Below, piece by piece: positions 32,629-42,787 of a DNA stretch of 64,000 bases. The position numbers and the translations under genes are program-made. How positions within the stretch are numbered: position 1 is the stretch's first letter; every line of letters starts with the position of its first letter. Under the pieces are notes generated by a model. That model did no database searches and was not told where the DNA came from. It worked only from the letters and a program-made list of their open reading frames with translations. The stretch is from contig JARKIF010000009.1 of assembly GCA_029378245.1 (NCBI GenBank), forward strand, positions 1,550,001-1,614,000, given 5' to 3'. This DNA is from Roridomyces roridus. Lineage: Eukaryota; Basidiomycota; Agaricomycetes; Agaricales; Mycenaceae.

Positions 32629-34478
32629 ATGGATAGTTCAGAATCACGCACGATGAAGGCTCGCCGAGATGGTCTGCCCCAATGCCAACATCGCGTCGTC
32701 CCCATCTCATATCTTGACAGCCTACAAGAGCAAGGGCGCTCTCAAGCAGGACGATCTCAGGCGTCGTCGTGAAGAACAGCAAGTCGAGATCAGGCGTCAG
32801 AAAAGAGAGGAAAACATCTCCAAGAGAAGAAACTTTTTGCCTTCGGGCAGCGCTGATTCCGATGAAGAGGTCAGCAGTGGTACCTGGGACTCTCCTGTGC
32901 GTGTGTTCGTTTCGTGTCCTGGTGCCGCGTTGACTGGGCGCAGATGGGGGAGGAAATGATGTCCGGCGTCTTCTCGGACGATCCTGAGAGGCAATTGGAC
33001 GCGACCACCAAGTTCCGCAAACTGCTTTCAAAGGAGAAGAACCCGCCAATCGAGCATGTCATTGAATGTGGTGTCGTCCCTCGTTTCGTCGAGTTCCTTA
33101 AAACGGGCCACTCGATGCTCCAGGTAATCTCTTTCCTTTTGTCCGGCGCCTAATTGCTAAATCCTGCACCCAGTTTGAGGCTGCTTGGGCGCTCACTAAC
33201 ATCGCGTCTGGGACCGCGGAGCACACTCAATTCGTTATCCGCGCAGAGGCTGTCCCTGAATTTATCAACCTTCTTTCCTCGCCAACCCTCGACGTCCGCG
33301 AACAGGCCGTGTGGGCGCTTGGTAACATTGCGGGAGACAGTCCTCAATGCCGGGACTATGTACTTCGCGCGGGGGCGTTGCGGCCGCTGTTGACGCTGCT
33401 GAGCGAGCAGCATAAACTTAGCATGCTGAGGAATGCGACTTGGACGCTGAGCAACTTTTGCCGTGGCAAGTCGCCGCAACCCGAGTGGGATCTGGTCAGT
33501 TTTATTCACTTGTTGATGTGCCGCATTAAAACTATTGGCAGATATCCCCCGCGTTGACTGTTCTCACCAAACTAATCTATTCTCTCGACGACGAAATTCT
33601 CATCGACGCCTGCTGGGCGATTTCGTACTTGTCTGATGGGTCGAACGATAAAATCCAGGCAGTCATTGAATCTGGTGTTTGCCGGCGGCTGGTCGATCTT
33701 CTTTTGCATGGTTCAACGTCGGTGCAGACGCCCGCTCTCAGATCTGTTGGAAACATCGTGACTGGGGATGATCTGCAGACCCAAGTCGTGATTGCATCCG
33801 GTGCGCTCCCTGCGCTGCTTACGTTGCTTTCCTCTCCCAAGGATGGCATCCGGAAGGAGGCGTGCTGGACCATTTCCAACATCACCGCTGGCTCTCCGCC
33901 CCAGATTCAAGCCATCATTGATGCTAATATTTTCCCCCCTCTCATCAATATCCTCCAGAATGCCGACTTTAAGACCAAGAAGGAAGCATGTTGGGCCCTT
34001 TCGAATGCGACTTCTGGTGGTCTCCAGGAGCCTCCGCAGATTCGCTACCTTGTAGCGCAGGGGTGTATCAAGCCCCTTTGCGATTTGCTGACCATGATGG
34101 ACAACAAAATCATTCAAGTCGCGCTGGATGGTTTGGATAACATCCTCAAGATTGGAGAGGCCGACAAGGTCGCTGCTGGACCCTCTGGGGTCAACCAGTA
34201 TGCAGTGTACATTGAGGAGGCGGGCGGTATGATCACGATCCACAACCTCCAGCAACACGAAAACTTGGATATCTACAAAAAGGCGTTCAATATCATGGAC
34301 AAGTACTTCCCAGACGAGGACGATCTTGATGCTGCTATTGGTGCACCTGCCGTCGATGCTAGTGGCGCCTTTGCTGTGAGCTTTTTCTTTGTCTTGACCA
34401 TCTTCTCAAGCTCATGTCGTCTAGTTCCATTCGGACGTGAATGCACCACAGGGTGGATTCAATTTTGGCGGGGCTTGA
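32629..34478 (+). CDS. Importin subunit alpha (karyopherin alpha), copy 2
   Basis: Second importin-alpha gene, head to tail with copy 1 and very similar in protein sequence through the ARM repeats, but diverged at many silent sites. IBB is [19 protein letters not shown]. It has the same introns as copy 1 plus one more near the N-terminus (about 32672-32722) that splits the RRDAYK motif. Differences cluster in the IBB-ARM linker (SSGTWDSP versus GGGAWDPP) and in some ARM residues. The last exon gives [17 protein letters not shown], stop 34476-34478. No frame breaks. Both copies look functional, so this is either redundancy or divided cargo or stage use; which one cannot be told here. Confidence 0.94.
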
Positions 34479-34547
34479 GTGTAAATAAAAGAATGCTGCT
34501 CCTTAAATCACTTTTGTATTTGATTGATCACGTGTCTTGCTCTTTCA

Positions 34548-34994
34548 ATGGCTTCCCAAATCTTGCCTCTCGGTGCCTACTTTGCTCGTTGGGCCGCTTC
34601 AAAAATGTAATCTCTGCAGAACTCATTGATAGGTGCATTGGGTCCCGGATATGGGTCATCATGAAGAACGATCGTGAATTTACGGGAACGCTACTGGGAT
34701 TCGACGATTTTGTCAGTGCGTTGCTCCTCGTGTGCACTACGCTGCAACCTCTGACTGACTGTATAGATATGGTCCTCGAGGACGTAACGGAGTAGTATGT
34801 GGTCTGCGTTTTCTGTTTCAAGACCAACCACATTGCAGCGAGACGACACCGCAAGGCAAGAAGAAGACGAGCTTGGCTCAGACGCTCTTGAATGGAAACA
34901 ATATATGCATGGTTAGTTGCCTCATCGTCGGGGTCGCGCGTCTGATTTGTTACAGTTGATTCCTGGGAGTGCGGGGCCAGAGGAGGAGTCGTGA
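34548..34994 (+). CDS. LSM5: U6 snRNA-associated Sm-like protein LSm5
   Basis: Subunit of the Lsm1-7 and Lsm2-8 rings that act in mRNA decay and U6 stability. Five exons encode about 90 residues: [39 protein letters not shown] (Sm1 motif) and [11 protein letters not shown] (Sm2 start), then [19 protein letters not shown] and a short tail GPEEES. The first intron follows codon 8-9 (about 34574-34618), the second lies at about 34712-34767, and two more flank the exon 34839-34912. Stop 34992-34994. Located 69 bp after the importin copy 2 stop. Confidence 0.92.
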
Positions 34995-35080
34995 AGGGAC
35001 GTGTAGGGCGACGAGCGCCAGTTGTACTATTAGATGCGAGATCACGTGAAAGCATTACTTTTTGGTCGCGTTCCTCCTCC

Positions 35081-35491
35081 ATGCCTATCCGACTAAGGCT
35101 GGCCATGCATGGCCACGCTCACCAACGTATATTCCACATCGTCGCCGTGAACCAACGGGCGAGACGGGACGCCAAGCCCGCAGAGATTGTCGGCGTTTAC
35201 AACCCCCATGTTCCTCCAGGCGGAGACCACAAAACTGTAGAGTGGAGTGTCGACCGGATACGATATTGGCTTCATGTCGGCGCTGTTCCGAGCAAGTCTG
35301 TGGTCAAGCTGCTGGAGCTGGTGCGTCCGCTGTATCCAACACGGAGACACTATTTTTCATTCGTCTGCTAGGGCAATATTGTCAAGCCTGGCACGTTCTA
35401 CAGCTCTTTAACAAAGAAAACACCGCCAGAACCTGCAACTCCGTCGTTGTCTGAAATTCGGGAACGAGTGGCTACTACATCGACCTCATGA
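35081..35491 (+). CDS. Mitochondrial small ribosomal subunit protein bS16m
   Basis: Homologue of bacterial ribosomal protein S16. It begins MPIRLRLAMHGHAHQRIFHI, with VAVNQRARRDAKPAEIVGVY, PHVPPGGDHKTVEWSVDRIR and WLHVGAVPSKSVVKLLEL. An intron at about 35321-35371 joins to GNIVKPGT and a Ser/Thr/Glu tail; stop 35489-35491. About 118 residues. As in other S16 proteins the N-terminus itself starts the fold and no long presequence is seen. The convergent acyl-CoA-binding gene ends 1 bp away. Confidence 0.93.
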
Positions 35492-35492
35492 C

Positions 35493-36259
35493 CTATGTAT
35501 TCAATAATTTTACAACACTCTGGTGGCCCGCAGCTTCCGCCAGCTCAAGAGCAGACAGGCCGTCTTCATCCTGTATGGAAACCGTGAGCCACTATGGTAT
35601 ATTTCAACAGACCGCGAAAACCTTGATTGTCCTGTCCGCGCCGTTCTTCAGCAGCAATTCGACGATGGCCAAATGCCCTCGGTCGGATGCCAAGTGTAGA
35701 GCGGTGTAACCCTGGCCACAGTCACTTGTCTGCACTATTACGAGGCAGCTTGTGAGACGCACATATTCATCTGTCGCGTTCAGGTCCGGATTCTTTTGAA
35801 GCAGCACGGTCAAGCCTTCTAAATCGTTTGAAACGGCTAGACCCTGTAGAGTGCCGTCGTCTTCATCCTTTGGCCTCTCCATTGCGCTGACCGAGACACC
35901 AAAGCCCCCATTGGATTTATTCTCAGACGTGGATTCTACAGCCTTTCCTTCTGTCCACCCAAGACTCTGCGCGATCTCGAGATAGCGCGCCTGGGCTGCG
36001 CTCTTGTCAGTGTACTTGTTCCCGGCTGCGGCCCATGCGTCCCATTTTGCACGGCCAGTAAAATCGAAAATCGAAGGACGCGGAGAAGTCGGTAGAGATG
36101 ATACAGTTACAAATTTGAAGAGGCCGTAGAGCTGCAAGATGGTTAGGGGGCGGACGGCGATGCAGCAGCAGCTGTGGGGACCTCGAGTTTGACGGTGGAA
36201 GGGACGTCGGAGGGAGTAGAGTTTGAAAGATACGCGACGGCGTTGTCAAAGGAAGACAT
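35493..36259 (-). CDS. Acyl-CoA-binding protein with ankyrin repeats (ACBD6-like)
   Basis: A two-part protein: an N-terminal acyl-CoA-binding domain (LYGLFKFVTV, PSIFDFTGRAKWDAW and NKYTDKSAAQARYLEIA, where KWDAW and YxE are ligand-pocket landmarks), a linker, and at least two C-terminal ankyrin repeats (GYTALHLASDRGHLAIVELLL KNGAD and GLSALELAEAAGHQSVVKLL). This matches the ACBD6 layout, which binds long-chain acyl-CoA in the cytosol. Introns at about 36172-36124, 35766-35711 and 35633-35585. The start MSSFDNAVAYLSN at 36259 fits the helix-1 position. Stop 35495-35493, 1 bp from the bS16m stop. The divergent F-box gene starts 75 bp upstream. Confidence 0.9.
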
Positions 36260-36334
36260 GAATATTTAGCATTTTTCAGGGTCGGCCATGATCGCCTGGG
36301 TCTCGGCGGGTTTCAGCTCCTCCTTGCGCTCTAC

Positions 36335-37622
36335 ATGCCTGTCCCCGACGAGCTCTGGGCTATCATATTCCACCAGGCTCTCCCGCATGAGCCAACGCCC
36401 GGTCTCGTCGAGGCTCCCTTAAATGTGTCCCAGGTCTGCCGTCGCTTTCGCAGTATCGCGCTCGACAGCTCCCTCCTTTGGTCCACAGTTGCTGTCCACG
36501 CCGGCCATGCCGCTCTCCAGGCACTGTTGCAACTCTGGCTGCGTCGTGCAGGCACCCGCCCGCTATCGATATCACTCTCGCAGCCCGAGTCGTCCCCGAG
36601 CACCTATCACGGCTCTTCTCGAGGTCGTTCTCGTGCATGCAGGCCATCTGCGCAGCCTAGAGGTCTTTGCCCCGGAGAACTGTCTGTTTCCCCTCGAAGC
36701 GCCAGAGCTGTCTTTCCCCGTTCTGGAGCATCTCAAAATCCAGTCTCCGAGGCCACGACTGGCTGTTCCCGGCGTCGGGGTCCCTCTGCATCGAGCACCG
36801 CAGCTACAAAGTCTTGCAGTCGTCGACGCATTCTTTGATGCTAGCGTGTTCAGCTTGAATCAACTCACCGAGTTGACTCTGCTGCCAGCCACGCGTGCCC
36901 CGCCCCATGTCTTTTGGACCATCGACGAAACCCTCGACTTTGTTGCAGGGACACCCCGTCTGGAGGCACTGCGGCTAGTCGTGGATGATTTCATGCCCCG
37001 TCGTCGCACACTGGCGTCGGCACCCTCCCTTCTCCTGCTCTCCATCGAGTTCCGTGACGCCCTCTATGGAGCGTCTGGTCGTCCCGCTCGTATCGGCGCC
37101 TTCTTCAGCCTGCTGTACACCCCCAAACTACAGCACCTCGCCCTTCGTGACCGCGGTGTGGCCCATGCCGTTCTTTGGCCACACACCCAATACCTCGACA
37201 TTTGGCCGCAAGCCCAGTTCCTTTCCTTTCTCTCTGCGACGCCCCTGCGCGTCCTCCACCTCCAAAAGCTCCCCCTCTTTGAAACGCAGGTCATCGAGTG
37301 CCTGCAGCAAGTTCCGGAACTACGTGACCTCCTCATCGAGGCTCCCGCACCGCGTGGCTCGCAACGCAATGTCGGCGACACCCTCCTCAACGCCCTTGCA
37401 AGCCAGAGCGTTCCTCCTCATGGCATACCCATCGCTTCTGCTCTGCGGAGCGTCGAATTCCGCCACTGCGGCAAACGATGCACAGAACAAGCACTCATTT
37501 CCATGATCGACTCGCGCCTTGGGGCGTTGAAGTACTTGCGACTGCACCGGTCGGCGATTCCGAGCAAAGAGTTGGCTACTCGTCTGGCCAAGTCGAACAT
37601 GGTCGTCGATGTGCGATACTGA
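36335..37622 (+). CDS. F-box-like domain protein with leucine-rich segments
   Basis: Starts MPVPDELWAIIFHQAL, a typical F-box core with VCRRFRSIALDSSLLWSTV following. The remaining 350 residues contain irregular leucine-rich turns (HLRSLEVFAPEN, QLTELTLLPATR, RLEALRLVVDDF, PLRVLHLQKLP) and end MVVDVRY. Agaricomycetes carry hundreds of such genes; most are presumed SCF substrate adaptors with unknown targets. No introns. A one-base shift at about 36590-36605 is required to join the F-box end to the LRR part. Confidence 0.8.
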
Positions 37623-37817
37623 CCAAAATGGACCTCGGTCCTCCGTAATGTAGTGTAAATGCGGCGGGTTTAATGGTATTTTAGATTCGAGTAATCTTCA
37701 TTTTCACACCAGGTCGGCCATAAGTGAAATGTAGTTCAATTAAGGGCAGTCAGAAGGACCCGTGGTGTCAGATACATTCTACTCGGAATCTAGACAATGA
37801 GAAGGAGAACAGATATT

Positions 37818-39218
37818 TTACACCAATCCCGCGGCCTGCATAGACTGAGAAGAGAAGACGATTAGTTTCCGGGTGTGAATGCCAGGTTCCGACGGAGTAC
37901 CTTGAGCATCTCAACACCGATCTTGGCAGGGCTATCTGTGACGATGACGCCAGCCCGTTGGAGGGCAGCAACCTTGTCCGAGGCTGCGCCTTTAGGGTGG
38001 AGTTAGCAGAGCACCGAGGGAACATTGCAGATTCCTGACCTTTACCGCCGGAGATGATGGCTCCTGCGTGACCCATGCGTCGGCCTGGGGGAGCAGTACG
38101 GCCAGCGATAAAGCCGACGACAGGCTTCGGGTTCTTGCGTGTCTTGTTGTACTTTTCCAAGTACTCAGCGGCCTCTTCCTCCATAGAACCACCGATTTCT
38201 CCAATGATCACGATGCCTGAGAAAAAATGCGGTTTTAGAGGAGTGTAAATACACCACGGAACGGCTTACCCTCGGTGTTGGGGTCTTCGAGGAAGACCTT
38301 GATGACGTCGACGTGCTGAGTGCCAGGGAAGGGATCACCGCCGATACCGACACACAGAGACTGGCCAAGGCCAACGTCCGTGGTTTGCGCCACGGCCTCG
38401 TAGGTCAAGGTGCCCGAACGAGATACAATGCCAATCTTGCCGGGCTTGTGGATGTGGCCGGGCTGAATGCCCATCTTGCATCCCAGCGGGTTGATAACTA
38501 AAAAGTATTGGATCGCGACCAAAGAAAAAGGAAGGGGACGGACCACCGGGGCAGTTGGGGCCAACGAGACGCGAGCGAGATTGGCTCATCAAGGCATTCA
38601 TAACCTAAGAAAAATTCAAGACTCGTTCACCACAAAAGTGAATATAACCAACGCGAATTTCATCCGCCTGAGGGATGCCTTCGGTAATGCAGACAATGAG
38701 TTTAATCTCATTCTCAATGGCCTCGATGATAGCGTCGGCGGCGGTGGGTGGGGGCACGTAGAGAACGGTCGCATCGGGTTGGGTGTCGCGGACAGCCTGA
38801 TGACGGAGTTGAGACAACAGTCCTTCGAGTAACGCGTCGACAGACCTCTCGGACGCTGCCAAAGACGGGAAGTCCAAGATGCGTTTGGCCCGCCTTCTTG
38901 GGGGACACACCACCGACCATGTTGGTTCCGTACGCCAGCGCCTCTTTCACGTGGAACGTTCCCTGCACTCCAAGTTGTAAAACGTATCGCAGAACGAGAG
39001 TAGGGAGAGCGCACGGTCTTTCCGGTAAAGCCCTGGCATAGGACTTTGGTATCCTTGTGAATGAGAAGGTTTTGGACAGTGTCTGCGTAGCTGCGACGCG
39101 TTGCAGATTGGGAGAACGTCCTGCGTCCGACTGGAGGAGAGAGAGACAGTCGGCAAACGGAGTGGGCGGTCAAGGGAGACCCACCATGGCTGAGTGTACT
39201 TGCCCCGCGTAGGTACAT
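37818..39218 (-). CDS. LSC1: Succinyl-CoA ligase subunit alpha, mitochondrial
   Basis: TCA-cycle enzyme making succinate, CoA and a nucleoside triphosphate. A Ser/Arg-rich presequence ends near [19 protein letters not shown]. Blocks follow: [102 protein letters not shown] and [13 protein letters not shown], where the His is the phosphorylated residue. The tail is MLKAMQAAGLV. About seven introns. Start taken at 39218. It follows the F-box gene convergently with 195 bp between stops. Confidence 0.93.
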
Positions 39219-39344
39219 GATCGAGTAAAAGAGACGAAATCTATCTAAAGCCAGCACGCATTTTATTCCATCAAACATCAAGGTGCTAGTGTGATTTTAT
39301 GATACCTTACCTTACAACATTTCTACTAATTAGTTACAAGTCTG

Positions 39345-42300
39345 CTAAACCCCCAATGCCCCCGTCCGCCGTCGTTCACGAGCCTTCCTCGACGCGCGGT
39401 TCAGGCCCAGAATCGCGTACTTGACCTTGTCATATTCCTTGTCGTTGACCGCCCTCGTAACATCGGACAAGAACTGCTTCTGAGCTTCTGGCGGCGCTGC
39501 TGCATTCGGCAGTTGCTGCAGGACCAAAGGCTGCCATGACAGAAGCTGCGGCCCCCAGAGCACAGCAATGGCACGGAAAATGGAAACAACAACGGATACC
39601 GAGTCTTCTGGAAAGTCACCAACAAGTCCGTTGAGCAGGTAGCTCAGGAGCTGGAAACCATCCTTCTCCACGACGCCATGGATGGCTGCCCTGTAAGCCA
39701 CAAATTTCGGCGGTGGCGGGACGGAAGGTTGCGGGTTGAGACAATCATGCGTCAAAATCAACAGGAATAAATCCAAAGACGCGAAAATAATATCCGAGTG
39801 GACCATCGTCAGGGCTGCCATCGCAGTCCGGAAGGCCAGGGGAAATGCGGAGGATTCGAAAAATATGTCGGGGATAATGGGCACCATGATCGCGAGCATC
39901 CGAAGATAATCTTCCATCACTGTATACGGAATTGAGCAAGACACGATAGACAGTTGGGGACTGCATACCATCCGGAATGTCGCTGGGCGATTTAGTTTGC
40001 AAGAGCCCCACGACGCCGTTGGTAGATCTCTCGTAGACTTCGCGGAACGACCCTCGAAGATCAGGGTCTTCCTCGTTGCCGTACCTGTCAATCAATTTGC
40101 CAGCTATCCACATGTAGCTGGGATAACCAGTGGCCTCGAAGCCAAAAGACATTCTGGCCACCACCGTCGGTACTACAGGAAGGGCCGCGTTGCCGAAAAG
40201 GGTGATGCCGTGTCGGATCACTCGAGTGGCTCTATCCGACATGTCGTAGTCCCCACCGTATTTCGCCAGGAACGCGTTCAGGACCGTCCACGCTTCCGAG
40301 CAGCTCGACTGGCAGGCTGGAGGCAACTCCTCGCCAAAGCCCTGGATGACATGGAGCATACCCTCAAGATTTTCCAGACCATCTAAGAGCAGCTCAGTAT
40401 ATCATCAGTTCGACTAGGGCACAGAAACTCACTGCCGGCGTTTTGCAGATCTTCTTTGGTGACGGGCGTCGTCTTGGTCGTAACCGCATGGATCTGGGCA
40501 AGAATGTCTACCGAAAATGTCCGTAGAGACTCGGCAGCTCGCGCCATTGGCATCGCAGAGATGACATAGGCGATGGCCTCGTAGACCTGTCGTCTGTCGT
40601 CCTGGAAGAGTTTTGGGCCAGTAGAGGCTAGGAAGGTATGCAGTTGCGGTAGGAACTCCACCAGGTGCTATACTCTTTGTGAGATGATGCAACGACGAGC
40701 TATGAAAGCGCTTACTCGCTTGCAATCTTGGCACAGGTATTTCAGTGCTTGACCAGCAGCACCACACACCTCGACATCCTGGTCCTCGAAACCAGCCGAT
40801 ACATACTGGAGCTGTGCACTGATATATTCAGGATGCATATTGACCCATTCCGTGTAACGGGAAATGATGAGAAGAGCCGCATATCGAACCCGAGGATGGT
40901 TAGGGAGCGAAGGAATGAGGTCCATGATCTTCGGGACTGCATCGTTGTCTAACGGGTCTATTTCTGCGCCCATGGAGCGCATGGCGAACAAGGGCGCTTC
41001 AATCTCTTGCCAAGAAAGAGCTTGCGGTCCCCGAGACAGAGCAGTGGTGATCATTTGGTATGTTGTGAGCAGACAAGTGTCGGTCCGAAGAACAAGACAA
41101 CAGTCCTTCAAGGTGTCGCCCATGACATGCCTGAAAGCACGGAAATCGTCCGCTTCCTGCCCAGAAACAGAAGTGGAATCTGGGGGGAAGTGCAGATGGT
41201 TGATTATGACCCGCATAAGAGCCTGATACGCGTCCACGAAAAGGGGAGAGACCGAAGGCCTCTTCCCGATGGTCTGGGCGAGACGCATCCAGAATTGGAA
41301 CGTAATAGGAACGATGTCGAGGTCTTGGTAGGCGGAACACTCTCCGATGGCTTCGACAATGGGGAAGAAGGTGTCGGGATGCTGCAGCAGAAGCATACGA
41401 TACGTTTCGCCTGCTTCGCTGAAAATCCGCGCATACCCTCTGATTTTATCCGGCTCCTCCTGCTGAGACACCAAGTTGGGCTTCAAAGCAATGAGGCGCG
41501 GGACAATGAGTTCAATGACGGGCATGTTCTCGTCGATTTCCTGCGTCTCGTGGATGAGCTCGCAGATGACATCCACGGCAGAATCGAACAGGTTGTCCGA
41601 CGCCAACGCCTCGAAAGCATAGGCAAATAATGGTGTGTTGACCAAATCCGCTGCACGGACTTCACCAGCAATAAGCCAGCTTCGGAGACAGTCGAAAACC
41701 TGCGACTGGACCGCAGCAGTGACTCCTACTACAGTCAGATCGGGAAAATTGCAAGAGTGTGCGGCGCACCTGTGGCCTGGATATACATGGCCAATAGATC
41801 CAAAACTTGCTTCGAGTTTGCAGTCAGCAGATACGCTTGACGTTCGCGATATTCATCGTCCTAACCATGCAAATGAGCGCGTCAAAGTGGCAATAGCCCT
41901 AAACACGCACGGTGATGGGAATTTTATGGTTGTTGTTCAGCTCCTCGGGCAGAATGGTGAGGAATTGCAACAGTGTGGGGACAGTTGCAGGATTTCTCCC
42001 AAAGGAATCAATCATGGTTTGAACCGGAGTCGTCCAAGAAGGAAGCTGCAAGGCGAGGCCAGCGAGGGCCAAACATAGCTGAACTATGATTGTTCTCGGG
42101 CCAGTGTGGTATCGCTCCAAGGCAGCAAGAAGTGTATCCCGAAGGGCAGGCAAGTTGACTGGGTCTACTTGGTTGAGATCGTATGTCACCTATCGCAGCG
42201 ATCAACGCATTTCGCAAAGCGTACAGTGAAAGAGCTGACTTTGGTCCTGAAGGTTTGGGCAGCAAAGATCTTGGCCGGTGCTGGGGCGTCCGGTGACAGG

Positions 42301-42512
42301 AGAAGGACGTTGCAGGTGGCCCACGCGTCGGGCTAGGACAGGGCGGATCGAATCACGGTCAGAGGCGTTGTCGCGAGTGGCCGTAGGAAGACATTTACAG
42401 AGTGCTGAAAATCCTGGAGCCACGCATTCGCCTGTTCTATCGAGGCCTTGTCTGGCGCGCGGTCCGGATTGAATACATCGAGAGCAGAGAGCACGGCATG
42501 GATCTCAGCCAT
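39345..42512 (-). CDS. Nuclear import receptor Mtr10 / transportin-3 type
   Basis: A beta-karyopherin made of HEAT repeats. It begins MAEIHAVLSALDVFNPDRAP and continues DAWATCNVLLLSPDAPAPAK with IFAAQTFRTKV, the importin-beta N-terminal pattern of the Mtr10/TNPO3 group. Further blocks are LPEELNNNHKIPIT, VFDCLRSWLIAGEV, FWMRLAQTIGKRPSV, WQEIEAPLFAMRSMGAEID, HPRVRYAALLIISRYTEW, GQALKYLCQDCK and DMSDRATRVIRHG. In yeast Mtr10 imports Npl3 and returns tRNA; animal transportin-3 imports SR proteins. About 940 residues and ten introns. No frame breaks noticed. Stop 39347-39345. Confidence 0.92.
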
Positions 42513-42787
42513 GGTGGTCAAAAGAGAGAGTGGTGATTTTGCACTTGTTGATCACACGCACACAATTCTTTGTGATAATCCGAGGTGGATATATTTCCGA
42601 GGTACGACTAAAAGAACGGTATATAAAGAACGCAGGAATTCTTAGGAACCAAGACAAAGGAGTGAGTACGGCAGGAGGGTATGTACAAAGAGAGGGCGAT
42701 GATGTAGCGAAGAAAATGTCAATAATAAAAATGCAGGGTACATACAGCAATGTAGCCACATGCTTGCCTGAATTAAAGCGGGGCCAT

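Noticed and set aside
30666..34478. Importin-alpha pair as an assembly duplicate or two haplotypes
   Set aside because: Silent-site divergence is high, linkers differ, and one intron differs, so the copies are true paralogues in series.
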